Below, piece after piece: positions 41,966 to 51,310 of a DNA stretch of 64,000 bases. A program made the position numbers and the translations under genes. Where the stretch lies: contig NZ_CP109596.1 in assembly GCF_036327755.1 (NCBI RefSeq), positions 4,836,001-4,900,000 of the forward strand, given 5' to 3'. Under the pieces are notes generated by a model that was not told where the DNA came from, ran no database searches, and saw only the letters and a list, made by a program, of their open reading frames with translations. The stretch comes from Nocardia sp. NBC_01503 (lineage in GTDB: Bacteria; Actinomycetota; Actinomycetes; Mycobacteriales; Mycobacteriaceae). Every line of letters begins with the position of its first letter. Position 1 is the stretch's first letter.

Positions 41966-43477
41966 ATGCGAACCAACCGAGCCGTGCTGATAGCGGCGGC
42001 GTTGGTGATGACCGCCGCCGGATGCTCCACGGTGGTGGAAGGTAACCCGACGGCCACCGCGCCGAAGGATATGGGGCAGTACTACAACCAGCAGGTCAAG
42101 TGGGGGAGCTGTAGCGACTTCGGCGATGACGAGATGCCCGCGGGGGCCGAGTGCGCCCGCGTCACCGTGCCGGTCGACTACGACAATCCCGGCGGCGCGA
42201 CCGCCAAGATCGCGATCTCGCGTATCAAGGCCACCGGGACCAAGATCGGGTCGCTGCTGTTCAATCCGGGCGGACCGGGTGTGCCGGGCATATCCATGGT
42301 GAATATCGCCGACAACACCCAACTGTCCGAGCGCTTCGACCGCGTCGGCTTCGACCCACGCGGCATCGGCGCCTCGCAGCCGTCCATCAAATGCCTCACC
42401 GCCACCGAGAACGATGCCGAGCGCGCCGAGGCGCCCAAGGACAATTCGCCCTCGGGTATCGCCGCCGCGGAGACCGAGAACAAGCAGTACGCGGACAAAT
42501 GCGTCGAGCGCACCGGTAAGGACTTCCTCGCGCACGTCGGCACCCGCGAGGTCGTGCAGGACATGGACGTGATCCGCGCGGCGCTCGGCGATGCCAAGCT
42601 CAGCTATGTCGGCTACTCGTACGGCACCCGCCTGGGCTACGCCTACGCCGAGAAGTTCCCGGACAAGGTCCGCGCGCTCGTACTGGACGGCGCACTGGAC
42701 CCGTCGCAGGATCCGGTCAAGGAGTCGGTGCTGCAGGCCACCAGCTTCCAGAGCGTGTTCAACAAATACGCCCAGGACTGCGCCACCAAGCAGGACTGCC
42801 CGCTCGGCAATGATCCGGCGCAGGCCGTGGCCCGCTTCCGCGCTCTGATGAATCCGTTGTGGGACAAGCCCGTTCCCACCGATGATCCGCGCGGCCTGCA
42901 CTACGGCGACGCCATCACCGGTGTGCAGCAGACGCTGTACTCGAACCGGTACTGGCCCGCGCTGACCAAGGGTCTGCGCGAACTCGTCGCCGGAAAGGGC
43001 GACACCCTGCTGGCCCTGGCCGATATGTACGACGGCCGCCGCGATGACGGCACCTACGACAACAGCGCCGATGCCTTCAATGCCATTCGCTGTGTGGACG
43101 ATCCGCCGATCACCGATCGCGCCGTCGCCGCCAAACAGGATGCCGAATACCGCAAGGGCGCACCGTTCCTGGACGACGCGCACGGCAGCGATGCCGCACC
43201 GCTGGAACTCTGCGCCATCTGGCCGGTGCCCAACACCAGCACCCCGCACCGGCTTTCGATTCCGGATCTGCCCAAGACCGTGGTGATCTCCACCACCAAC
43301 GATCCGGCCACCCCGTACCAGGCCGGTGTCGATCTGGCGGATCAGTTGAAAGCCACCCTGATCACCTTCAACGGTGACCGCCATACCGTGTCGCTCTCGG
43401 GTGTGGAGTGCGTGGACGACCCGGTTATCGCGTACCTGGTGGACTTGAAGGAGCCCGCCGCCGGACTCACCTGCTGA
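41966..43477 (+). CDS. CaeA/Hip1-like lipoprotein serine hydrolase
   Basis: The 503-residue protein has a signal with lipobox TAAGC (Cys about 20), NPGGPGVPG at the oxyanion region, DPRGIGAS, the nucleophile elbow GYSYG (Ser about 217), Asp in STTNDPATPY and His in GDRHTVSLSG, then a TAP-like C-terminal domain with Cys pairs. It is the counterpart, by content and position, of the Rv2224c (caeA/hip1) cell-wall serine protease/esterase. ATG 41966 with GGGGA about 9 bases upstream is used; ATG 41957 is possible. A terminator follows. Confidence 0.9.
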   Translation: MRTNRAVLIAAALVMTAAGCSTVVEGNPTATAPKDMGQYYNQQVKWGSCSDFGDDEMPAGAECARVTVPVDYDNPGGATAKIAISRIKATGTKIGSLLFNPGGPGVPGISMVNIADNTQLSERFDRVGFDPRGIGASQPSIKCLTATENDAERAEAPKDNSPSGIAAAETENKQYADKCVERTGKDFLAHVGTREVVQDMDVIRAALGDAKLSYVGYSYGTRLGYAYAEKFPDKVRALVLDGALDPSQDPVKESVLQATSFQSVFNKYAQDCATKQDCPLGNDPAQAVARFRALMNPLWDKPVPTDDPRGLHYGDAITGVQQTLYSNRYWPALTKGLRELVAGKGDTLLALADMYDGRRDDGTYDNSADAFNAIRCVDDPPITDRAVAAKQDAEYRKGAPFLDDAHGSDAAPLELCAIWPVPNTSTPHRLSIPDLPKTVVISTTNDPATPYQAGVDLADQLKATLITFNGDRHTVSLSGVECVDDPVIAYLVDLKEPAAGLTC

Positions 43478-43492
43478 GCCGGAATCCCGCGA

Positions 43493-43519
43493 TTCGGGGG
43501 CGTGTCGAACGCCCCCGAA
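43493..43519 (+). terminator. terminator after the CaeA-like gene
   Basis: A perfect 10-base stem (TTCGGGGGCG 43493-43502; CGCCCCCGAA 43510-43519) with a 7-base loop, 15 bases after the stop. Confidence 0.7.
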
Positions 43520-43580
43520 CCCGCTTTTCGAGGGTTCGGAACCGAATCTCTCGGATCGCGACGCGAGTTGGGCGTCGCAT

Positions 43581-43596
43581 GTAACACGGATTTAAC
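43581..43596. promoter_or_regulatory. possible GlnR-type half box upstream of glnA
   Basis: GTAAC (43581-43585), 6 bases, TTAAC (43592-43596) fits the a/b half-site spacing of actinobacterial GlnR boxes (GTNAC-n6-GAAAC). It lies 24 bases before the ATG, so it would sit on the leader or the -10. Confidence 0.35.
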
Positions 43597-43619
43597 TCCG
43601 ACTGCCTACGCTCGCGGTC

Positions 43620-44960
43620 ATGGACCGTCAGAAGGAATTCGTCCTCCGCACGCTCGAAGAGCGCGATATTCGTTTCGTGCGGCTCTGGTTCACCGATGTG
43701 CTGGGCTATCTGAAGTCCGTGGCCATCGCACCCGCCGAGCTCGAGGGCGCGTTCGAGGAGGGCATCGGCTTCGACGGTTCGGCCATCGAGGGATTTGCCC
43801 GGGTCTCCGAGGCGGACATGGTGGCCAGGCCGGACCCGTCCACCTTCCAGGTGCTGCCGTGGTCCACCTCGAAGGGGCATCAGCACTCCGCGCGCATGTT
43901 CTGCGATATCGCCATGCCGGACGGTTCACCGTCCTGGGCGGATCCGCGGCATGTGCTGCGTCGCCAGCTGAACAAGGCCGCCGACCTCGGCTTCAGCTGC
44001 TATGTGCACCCGGAGATCGAATTCTTCCTGCTCAAGCCCGGCCCGCATGACGGCTCGACCCCGATCCCGGTGGATCAGGGCGGCTTCTTCGACCAGGCCG
44101 TGCACGACGAGGCCCCGAACTTCCGCCGGCATGCCATCGACTCGCTGGAGTCCATGGGCATCTCGGTCGAGTTCAGCCATCACGAGGGCGCACCCGGCCA
44201 GCAGGAGATCGACCTGCGCTACGCGGACGCGCTCTCCATGGCCGACAATGTGATGACCTTCCGCTACCTGATCAAGGAAGTGGCCATCGACGAAGGCGTG
44301 CGGGCGACGTTCATGCCCAAGCCTTTCGCCGATCACCCGGGTTCGGCGATGCATACGCATATGTCGCTGTTCGAGGGTGAGCAGAACGCCTTCCACGATC
44401 CCGACGACCCGATCAACCTGTCGGTGACCGCGCGCGCGTTCATCGCGGGCATTCTCGAGCACGCGCACGAGATCAGCGCCGTCACCAATCAGTGGGTGAA
44501 CTCGTACAAGCGACTCATTCACGGTGGTGAGGCGCCGACCGCCGCGTCCTGGGGTCGCTCCAACCGTTCGGCACTGGTTCGCGTTCCGATGTACACGCCG
44601 AACAAGTCGTCCTCGCGGCGCGTCGAGGTCCGCAGCCCCGATTCGGCCTGCAACCCGTACCTGGCCTTCGCGGTTATCCTCGCGGCCGGTCTGCGCGGTA
44701 TCGAGAAGGGCTACACCCTGCCGCCCGAGGCCGAGGACGATGTGTGGTCGCTGACCGCCGCCGAGCGTCGCGCCATGGGCTTCCGCGAACTGCCCGCCAG
44801 CCTCGACGAGGCGCTCAAGAATATGGAGAAGTCCGAACTGGTCGCCGAGACCCTGGGCGAGCACGTCTTCGACTTCTTCCTGCGCAACAAGCGCCGCGAA
44901 TGGGCGGGTTACCGCAATCAGGTGACCCCCTACGAGCTGAAGGAATACCTCGGGCTGTAG
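43620..44960 (+). CDS. glnA2: type I glutamine synthetase (GlnA2-like)
   Basis: The 446-residue enzyme makes glutamine from glutamate, ammonium and ATP. Motifs: RFVRLWFTDVLGYLKSVAI, GIGFDGSAIEGFARV, DPSTFQVLPW, catalytic MHTHMSLFEGEQNAFHD, NSYKRLIHGGEAPTAASWG and SSRRVEVRSPDSACNPYLAF. The length equals the non-adenylylated M. tuberculosis GlnA2 (from memory), and the usual adenylylation motif NLYDLPPE is replaced by KGYTLPPEAEDDVW, so GlnE may not target this enzyme. It is followed by a 400-base repeat region and then glnE. A possible GlnR box lies upstream. Confidence 0.93.
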   Translation: MDRQKEFVLRTLEERDIRFVRLWFTDVLGYLKSVAIAPAELEGAFEEGIGFDGSAIEGFARVSEADMVARPDPSTFQVLPWSTSKGHQHSARMFCDIAMPDGSPSWADPRHVLRRQLNKAADLGFSCYVHPEIEFFLLKPGPHDGSTPIPVDQGGFFDQAVHDEAPNFRRHAIDSLESMGISVEFSHHEGAPGQQEIDLRYADALSMADNVMTFRYLIKEVAIDEGVRATFMPKPFADHPGSAMHTHMSLFEGEQNAFHDPDDPINLSVTARAFIAGILEHAHEISAVTNQWVNSYKRLIHGGEAPTAASWGRSNRSALVRVPMYTPNKSSSRRVEVRSPDSACNPYLAFAVILAAGLRGIEKGYTLPPEAEDDVWSLTAAERRAMGFRELPASLDEALKNMEKSELVAETLGEHVFDFFLRNKRREWAGYRNQVTPYELKEYLGL

Positions 44961-44972
44961 TTTCTGCCCTCC

Positions 44973-45236
44973 GCTTCGCTGCGGGCGGGGTTCGCGGCCC
45001 TGGAGTCCCGGTTCTTCCCTCCCTTCCTCCGCTCCACTCAGTCCAGAACCGGGACGGCCGCGAACCTTGACGGTCGTTGCACTACGGGCGAATTCGGCCC
45101 TTCGCTTCGGGCGGGTTCGGGGCTGCATTTTCGGCCCTTCGCTTCGCTGCGGGCGGGGTTCGGGGCCCTGGAGTCCTGGTTCTTCCCTCCTTCCGCTCCT
45201 CCGCCGCGCTCAGTCCAGAACCGGGACGGTCGCGAA
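44973..45236. repeat. direct repeats and two palindromic family-2 copies between glnA and glnE
   Basis: The about 95-base segments 44973-45064 and 45141-45236 are direct repeats starting GCTTCGCTGCGGGCGGGG. Each contains a family-2 palindrome (44991-45064; 45159-45236) with TTCGCGG..GGTTCT and AGAACC..CGCGAA ends, related to 11804-11893. A shorter partial copy lies at about 45097-45135. No gene is seen in 44961-45359. Confidence 0.85.
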
Positions 45237-45359
45237 CTGTGTGGGTGAGTGGAACGGGGGCTTCGGTGTGGAGGCGGTCGGGCGGCAAGCGCGCAACGAT
45301 GTCTGGTATCGGAGGGTTCGATCGTCCGCTTACGGAATGTGACATGTAATTTGAACGAC

Positions 45360-48359
45360 ATGGTCCGGCCACCGACGACCCGCTCCGCTGTCCCCGGTGT
45401 CGGACGGCTCGGTTTACTCGAGCCGTCGGCCGCCGATTCACTGCGAGAGTTGGCGTGGGACAACGTCGAGAGCGTTCCACTGCTGTGGGCGCTGTCCCGC
45501 TCACCCGATGCCGATCTGGCGCTGCTGACGCTCATGCGATTGCGGGAGCAGCTCGGAAGTGACTGGGGTGCGCTGGATTCGGCGCTGCGGAGCAATGTGG
45601 CGCTGCGCGGGCGGCTCTTCGCGCTGATCGGATCGTCGAGTGCGTTCGGCGATCATCTGGTGGCCGATCCGGCCGCCTGGCGGTTGCTGCTGCGCGCCGA
45701 ATTGCCCTCGCGGGACGAGGTGCTCACCGCACTGCTCGATGCCGTGCACGCGACGCCGGAGACCGGGCCCAATGCCGGGCCCATGCTGTTCCGTGCCGGA
45801 ATCGCAGGGCCGGAGGCGGTCGCGCTGCTGCGCAAGCGGTATCGCGATGAGCTCATGCTGCTGGCCGCCACCGATCTCGCCGCCACCGTCGAGAATGAAC
45901 CGGTACTGCCGTACCAGCAGGTCGGCTGGCATCTCACCGATCTCGCCGATGCCGCCTTGACCGCGGCGCTGTCGGTGGCGGTCGCGCGGGTTTGCCCCGA
46001 TCGTGAGGTGCCCGCGCGGCTGGCCGTGATCGCCATGGGCAAATGCGGTGCGCGCGAGTTGAATTACGTCTCCGATGTGGACGTCATCTTCGTCGCCGAA
46101 CCCGCCGATACCACCACCACCCGGCTCGCCGCCGAGATGATGAGCGTCGGCGGGGCCGCGTTCTTCGAGGTCGACGCCGCACTGCGCCCCGAGGGCAAGG
46201 CGGGTGCGCTGGTGCGCACCCTGGAATCGCATATCGCGTACTACAAGCGCTGGGCGCGCACCTGGGAGTTCCAGGCACTGCTCAAAATGCGCCCCGCCAC
46301 CGGCGATCTCGATCTCGGCCAGCAGTATCGGGAAGCGCTCATGCCGATGGTGTGGGCGGCCTCGGAGCGCCCGGACTTCGTCACCGATGTGCAGGCCATG
46401 CGCCGCCGCGTCGAGGATCTGGTGCCCGCCGATATGCGCGAGCGCGAACTCAAGCTCGGGCATGGCAGTCTGCGCGATGTCGAATTCGCCGTACAGCTGC
46501 TGCAATTGGTGCACGGTAAGGCCGATGAGGCGCTGCATACGCAGGGCACCGTCGAATCGCTGGGCGCACTCGCCGCGCGCGGATATGTCGGCCGCGATGA
46601 TGCCGCGAATCTGACCGCCTCCTACGAGTTTCTGCGCCTGCTCGAGCATCGCCTGCAGTTGCAGCGGCTCAAGCGCACGCACACCCTGCCCGCGCCCGAG
46701 GATGAGGAGGGCATGCGCTGGCTGGCGCGCGCCGCGCACATGCGCCCCGACGGCCGCCAGGACGCGGTCGGTGTGCTCACCAGCGAGATCCGACGCAATG
46801 CGGTGCGGGTGCGGCGCTTGCACGCCAAGCTCTTCTACCGTCCGCTGCTGGAATCGGTTGCGCGCCTTGACGCGGACTCGCTGCGGCTGAGTCCGGAGGC
46901 GGCCGTCCGGCAGTTGGCGGCGCTGGGTTATGCCGCACCGGAGAACGCGCTCGGTCATCTGAAGGCGCTCACCGGCGAGGTCGGCCGCAAGGGCCGTATT
47001 CAGGCGCTGCTGCTGCCCACCCTGCTCGAATGGCTCGGGGAGACACCGAATCCCGATGCCGGACTGCTCGCCTACCGCCGGGTCTCCGAGGGCCTGGACA
47101 ATGAGATCTGGTTCCTGCGCGAACTCCGCGACGAGGGTGCCATCGCCCAGCGTTTGATGATCGTGCTCGGCTCGTCGGCGTACCTGCCGGATCTGCTGAT
47201 CAACGCGCCCGAGACCATCCGCATGTACGCCGACGGACCGAACGGACCACTGCTGCTGGCTCCCGCCATCGGTGATGTCGCGCGCGGAATCCTCTCCGGC
47301 GCAAGGCGTTACGAGGACCCCAAGCGCGCCGTCGCCACCGCCCGCTCGCTGCGCAGGCATGAACTCGCGCGCATCGCCTCGGCCGATGTGCTGGGCATGC
47401 TCGAGGTACCGCAGGTCTGCGAGGCGCTCTCCTCGGTGTGGATCGCGACCCTGGAGGCCGCCCTCCAGTCCGTAATCCGTTCCAGCGGAACGCAACCCGC
47501 CGACTTCGCCGTCATCGGCATGGGCCGCCTCGGCGGTATGGAGCTCGGCTACGGCTCCGATGCCGATGTGCTCTTCGTCTGCGATCCGCGCCCCGGCGTG
47601 GATGAGACGGTCGCGGTGAAATGGGCGATCGGTGTGGCCGAACAGGTCCAGCGCCTGCTCGGCGCGCCCAGCACCGACCCGCCGCTTCAGGTCGACGCGG
47701 GCCTGCGCCCCGAGGGGCGCAATGGCGCACTGGTCCGCACCCTCGCCGCCTACGCCGCCTACTACAAACAGTGGGCACAGCCCTGGGAGGTGCAGGCGCT
47801 GCTGCGCGCCCGGCAGGTGGCCGGTGACCCCGAACTGGGTGTCCGCTTCCTGCATACGGTCGACCCGGTCCGCTATCCCGCGGGCGGTATGTCCGCCGAG
47901 GGTGTTCGCGAAGTCCGGCGCATCAAGGCGCGCGTGGACGCCGAACGCCTGCCGCGCGGCGCGAATCCGGCCACCCACACCAAACTCGGCCGCGGCGGTC
48001 TCGCCGATGTCGAGTGGACGGTTCAGCTGTTGCAGCTCCAGCACGCGCACGCCGTCCCGGCGCTGCACAACACCTCGACCCTGCAATGCCTCGACGCCAT
48101 CGAGGCCGCGGATCTGGTGGACCCCGCCGATGTCGCCCTCCTGCGCGATGCCTGGCTCACCGCCACCAAGGCCCGCAATGCCCTGGTCCTGGTCCGCGGT
48201 AAACCCGCCGACCAGCTGCCCGGCCCCGGCACCCTGTTGTCCGCGGTCGCCCGGGTCGCCGGTTGGCCCAATGACGACGGCAGTGAATTCCTCGACCACT
48301 ACATGCGGGTGACCCGGCGAGCCAAGACGGTCGTGGAGCGAGTCTTCGGCGGCGAATAG
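45360..48359 (+). CDS. glnE: bifunctional glutamine synthetase adenylyltransferase/removase
   Basis: GlnE adenylylates and de-adenylylates glutamine synthetase in response to nitrogen status. The 999-residue protein has two homologous nucleotidyltransferase halves: GKCGARELNYVSDVDVIFVAE near residue 230 and GRLGGMELGYGSDADVLFVCD near residue 725, with the acidic metal-binding Asp pairs intact in both, linked by a helical region (LRDVEFAVQLLQLVHG; the second half has LADVEWTVQLLQLQHA). Length fits the family (about 950-1000). ATG 45360 begins the conserved sequence; an open frame back to 45249 runs into the repeats. A hairpin terminator follows. Confidence 0.95.
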   Translation: MVRPPTTRSAVPGVGRLGLLEPSAADSLRELAWDNVESVPLLWALSRSPDADLALLTLMRLREQLGSDWGALDSALRSNVALRGRLFALIGSSSAFGDHLVADPAAWRLLLRAELPSRDEVLTALLDAVHATPETGPNAGPMLFRAGIAGPEAVALLRKRYRDELMLLAATDLAATVENEPVLPYQQVGWHLTDLADAALTAALSVAVARVCPDREVPARLAVIAMGKCGARELNYVSDVDVIFVAEPADTTTTRLAAEMMSVGGAAFFEVDAALRPEGKAGALVRTLESHIAYYKRWARTWEFQALLKMRPATGDLDLGQQYREALMPMVWAASERPDFVTDVQAMRRRVEDLVPADMRERELKLGHGSLRDVEFAVQLLQLVHGKADEALHTQGTVESLGALAARGYVGRDDAANLTASYEFLRLLEHRLQLQRLKRTHTLPAPEDEEGMRWLARAAHMRPDGRQDAVGVLTSEIRRNAVRVRRLHAKLFYRPLLESVARLDADSLRLSPEAAVRQLAALGYAAPENALGHLKALTGEVGRKGRIQALLLPTLLEWLGETPNPDAGLLAYRRVSEGLDNEIWFLRELRDEGAIAQRLMIVLGSSAYLPDLLINAPETIRMYADGPNGPLLLAPAIGDVARGILSGARRYEDPKRAVATARSLRRHELARIASADVLGMLEVPQVCEALSSVWIATLEAALQSVIRSSGTQPADFAVIGMGRLGGMELGYGSDADVLFVCDPRPGVDETVAVKWAIGVAEQVQRLLGAPSTDPPLQVDAGLRPEGRNGALVRTLAAYAAYYKQWAQPWEVQALLRARQVAGDPELGVRFLHTVDPVRYPAGGMSAEGVREVRRIKARVDAERLPRGANPATHTKLGRGGLADVEWTVQLLQLQHAHAVPALHNTSTLQCLDAIEAADLVDPADVALLRDAWLTATKARNALVLVRGKPADQLPGPGTLLSAVARVAGWPNDDGSEFLDHYMRVTRRAKTVVERVFGGE

Positions 48360-48364
48360 GGGCT

Positions 48365-48404
48365 ACGGAACGTATCGTTCGCCCGGGCAGCCCATACGTT
48401 CCGT
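48365..48404 (+). terminator. hairpin after glnE
   Basis: Perfect 11-base arms (ACGGAACGTAT 48365-48375; ATACGTTCCGT 48394-48404) around an 18-base G/C-rich loop, 5 bases after the glnE stop. Confidence 0.65.
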
Positions 48405-48444
48405 CGGGCCGTCGCGGCCGGACACGGCATTAGGCTCGATACTC

Positions 48445-48813
48445 ATGAGTGTCGCTGAGCAGCTGATTCCGTCGTTCGTCCGGAATGTCCCCGACGCCGA
48501 GCTGACGCCGGATCCGCTCGATCCCGCGCAGATCATCTCGGGCACGCCCGAGGTGTCGGGACTGGTGCTGTGGGAGTCCGCCGACGGCGCGCGGACGCAC
48601 GGGATCTGGCAGATCACGCCCGGCGTGGTGACCGATACCGAGGCCGATGAGCTGTTCGTGGTGCTGTCGGGGCGGGCCACGGTGGCGATCGAGGGCGGCG
48701 CGACTTTGGAAGTGGGTCCGGGCGACGCATGTGTGCTCCGTGAAGGTGATCGCACCACCTGGACCGTGCACGAGACACTGCGCAAGGTCTATTCGATCAC
48801 CACCCACGACTGA
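48445..48813 (+). CDS. small cupin-domain protein (DUF861/EutQ-like)
   Basis: The 122-residue protein is a single cupin barrel: GLVLWESADGARTHGIWQITPG, then the two cupin boxes LFVVLSGRATVAIEGGATLEVGPGDACVLREGDRTTW with Gly/Pro turns, and WTVHETLRKVYSI. Metal ligands are incomplete (no clear HxH), so it may bind a ligand without catalysis. The function is unknown. It follows glnE but the terminator between them suggests a separate unit. It is convergent with the PPE-like gene across a palindrome. Confidence 0.82.
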   Translation: MSVAEQLIPSFVRNVPDAELTPDPLDPAQIISGTPEVSGLVLWESADGARTHGIWQITPGVVTDTEADELFVVLSGRATVAIEGGATLEVGPGDACVLREGDRTTWTVHETLRKVYSITTHD

Positions 48814-48857
48814 TCGGCTTCGGACCCACTGAGCTTCGATGCGCGATGTCACCGCTC

Positions 48858-48888
48858 GTCATCCCGGCCTGGATCGCGCCGGGATGAC
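48858..48888. repeat. short copy (F) of repeat family 1, also a likely terminator
   Basis: GTCATCCCGGC (48858-48868) and GCCGGGATGAC (48878-48888) keep the outer ends of family 1 with a short centre, forming an 11-base perfect stem between convergent cupin and PPE-like genes. Confidence 0.75.
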
Positions 48889-48918
48889 TCTGCGGCTTCA
48901 TGCCGCCCAGCTCGGCGA

Positions 48919-50322
48919 TCAGGGGAGGGCTTCGGGGTCTGAGGTGAGGTCTGTTCTGGCCGAAGGGATTTCGGCTCCGAGGACCGCGGGGACCGCCGGG
49001 GGCGGGGTGCCGAGGAGTTCTTGCTGACGATCGCGGACCAGCCAATCCGGCGTGCGATGGGAGCTGTCGGAATCCGAGGCGGGGCCGCCCGATACGGGAT
49101 GCATGCCGGGGAGCAGGCCCATCGACGGGGCGGCAGACCGGAGCGCGGTGGTGGGAGGTGTGGGGGTGGCGGGCTTTCCGGAGGGGGGCGGAGCCGGGTA
49201 GCTGCGGCCCGGATCGGGTTGCGCGGGAAGATCGTTCCGAAAACGAGGAATGAGTGATCCGCCGGGGATGGGGAGGCCGCTCGGAGTATGCGGAGTGGGG
49301 GACCCGACGGGGAAACCGCTCGGGGCTCGGGGTGTCGCGCGTTGCGGGTCGGTGGAAGCCGTTGCGGACAGCGGGTTTCCGCTGTCCGAGGTACTCGCGG
49401 GCGAGGTGAGCGCCGTGGAACGGTCGGCGTTCGTGCCCGGGTTCTGCGCGGCGGATGAGGGCGAGGTGTCTTCCTCGGACCGCGCGCCGCTGGATACCGT
49501 CGCCCCGTCGGCCGTACTGGGCTGCCCGTTATTGCTGTGTGCGGCTGTCTGATTCGGGTTGCCCGATCGTCGTGCGCCGCTGTCCACGGTGGGGTGCATC
49601 GAATCCGCCGGGTCCGCGCGGTGCGGCAGGCCCCGAAGCGAATTCGTGCCGCTCGACGAGATGCCCTCCGGCGCATCGTCACCCGGTGCCGCACCATCGG
49701 CCACGGCGAATGAGCCGAAGGCCGGAACTCCCGATCCGGCGGGCGGATACGTCGGAATGTAGTTGGCCTCCATGGCGGCGATGGCGACCTGTCGGAGCTC
49801 TTCGCGGGCCGCCTCGCGGCTGTGTGCGTCGCCGGGCGGATCGCCGACGATTGCGGCGACAGTGGCCGAGGAGGGGCCGGTGACACCGGCGGCGGGCGGT
49901 GGCACCGTACGCCGGACCGCCTCGGCCCCGTAGGACGCGGCGAGTATGCGATGCCCGGTGCTGTGCGCGATTTCGGTGATATCGGTGGCCCATTGGACGA
50001 AGTCCCGCGCCGCCTGGGCTCCGGCATCGGCGATATGCCCGCGCATCCCCGCGGCGAGGGCGGACTGGACGGTGCTGTGCAGCCCCGTGATCGCGCCGGA
50101 GAGACTGTCCGCGATATCCACCCAGACGGCGGCCTGCGCCCGCATGGCCCCGGGATCCATGGTCTGGGCGTGCGCGTAGATCTCCGCGTGTGACATCCCC
50201 GGAAAGTGTTCGAGCCGTTCGATGTAATCGGGATCGACACCGCCCTGCGAGATCCTTCGCTGCTCACGCTCCGCGCCCTGCTGAGCCCGCTCCGCCTGTG
50301 CGCGTGATCGATTCGAATTCAT
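48919..50322 (-). CDS. PPE/EspB-like helical protein with long Ser/Pro-rich tail
   Basis: The 467-residue protein has an N-terminal helical hairpin (about 40-150: IYAHAQTMDPGAMRAQAAVWVDIADSLSGAITGLHS ... RILAASYGAEAVRRTVPPP) of the type in PPE, EspB and WXG100-related type VII secretion substrates, followed by a low-complexity Ser/Pro/Thr/Gly tail and a conserved-looking end (RTPDWLVRDRQQELLG). I did not find an obvious YxxxD/E secretion motif after the hairpin, and there are no ESX genes nearby. An ESX-dependent surface role is plausible but not shown. Confidence 0.7.
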   Translation of the reverse strand: MNSNRSRAQAERAQQGAEREQRRISQGGVDPDYIERLEHFPGMSHAEIYAHAQTMDPGAMRAQAAVWVDIADSLSGAITGLHSTVQSALAAGMRGHIADAGAQAARDFVQWATDITEIAHSTGHRILAASYGAEAVRRTVPPPAAGVTGPSSATVAAIVGDPPGDAHSREAAREELRQVAIAAMEANYIPTYPPAGSGVPAFGSFAVADGAAPGDDAPEGISSSGTNSLRGLPHRADPADSMHPTVDSGARRSGNPNQTAAHSNNGQPSTADGATVSSGARSEEDTSPSSAAQNPGTNADRSTALTSPASTSDSGNPLSATASTDPQRATPRAPSGFPVGSPTPHTPSGLPIPGGSLIPRFRNDLPAQPDPGRSYPAPPPSGKPATPTPPTTALRSAAPSMGLLPGMHPVSGGPASDSDSSHRTPDWLVRDRQQELLGTPPPAVPAVLGAEIPSARTDLTSDPEALP

Positions 50323-50470
50323 CGAACCTCCCTTCCCTCACCGTTTTGGACGCGGCGCGCGGGCGAGTGGTTCCCGCACCGCATCGGCGGGATTCGTCTC
50401 GGCGGGATCGGCGGACGTCCGGGGCGACATCGGCGACCCGCGGAATGCGAGCGCGTGCGTCGTGCGCGCC

Positions 50471-51310
50471 TCAGTCCTTCCGGGCTTGCAGGGTGAAGCT
50501 CAGCGGCAGCCGTTCGGAGTGTTCGGCCAGCCGCCATTCCCCGCCCTCGTCGGGAACCATCCGTCCGGGCAGGGCATTCCACGGCACGGTGGCGTGTTCG
50601 ACCAATCCGGTGAGGGACAGTCCCGAGGCCAGCACCGCGCCGACGATCTCACCCAGACCGTGATTCCATTCGTGGGTAACGGTTTTCGTGATCACCCCGT
50701 CGGTCTCGATATAGGTGCTCCCGTCGTCGAACACCATCGGTTCGGCGGTCTCGAAGTACGGGTAGCCGATGACGAGCCGATCCAGCTGGGTCTCGTCGAT
50801 CGCGGACAGCACCGGATGCCCTTCACGAATGAACAGCCGCCCGCCCGGGCGCAGCAGTGTGGCCACGGTCTCGGCCCAGCGCCGGATATCGGGCAGCCAG
50901 CACAGCGCGCCCACCCCGGTGTACACCAGATCGAATTGCCCCGCGCCGAGGACATGCACGGCCTCGTAGACATCGGATTCCACGTATTCGATAGCCGCAC
51001 TTGCGTCTTCGGCCAGCTTCCGCGCCTGCGCCAGCGATGCGGAGGAGAAGTCGAGCCCGGTCATATTCGCCCCGAGCCGGGTCAAAGACAGTGTGTCGGT
51101 GCCGATATGGCATTGCAGATGCACCCCGCGCAGTCCGCGAATATCGCCGAGCAGTGGCAGATCGAATCGCACCACCTCGCTCAGAAAGCTGGTGTCGGTG
51201 CGGAATTTGTCGAGGGCATAGTCGGAGGAGGCGGCATGAAGCGGCGCGCGTTCATCCCAATTGTCGCGGTTCAGAACCCGGTAATCGCTCACGTCCACCG
51301 ACTGTGCCAC
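50471..51310 (-). CDS. class I SAM-dependent methyltransferase
   Basis: The 279-residue protein has motif I as VHLQCHIGTDTLSLTRLGA near residue 62, motif II/post-I TGLDFSS, motif IV FDLVYTGVGALCWLPD, and motif V LLRPGGRLFIREGHP; the C-terminal 100 residues form a beta-rich substrate domain. The family resembles UbiE/Methyltransf_11-type enzymes. Substrate unknown. No neighbour suggests a pathway. Confidence 0.88.
   Translation of the reverse strand: MAQSVDVSDYRVLNRDNWDERAPLHAASSDYALDKFRTDTSFLSEVVRFDLPLLGDIRGLRGVHLQCHIGTDTLSLTRLGANMTGLDFSSASLAQARKLAEDASAAIEYVESDVYEAVHVLGAGQFDLVYTGVGALCWLPDIRRWAETVATLLRPGGRLFIREGHPVLSAIDETQLDRLVIGYPYFETAEPMVFDDGSTYIETDGVITKTVTHEWNHGLGEIVGAVLASGLSLTGLVEHATVPWNALPGRMVPDEGGEWRLAEHSERLPLSFTLQARKD

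Noticed and set aside
45501..48299. 932-residue open frame antisense to glnE
   Set aside because: glnE has both conserved catalytic halves; the antisense product is a compositional artefact.
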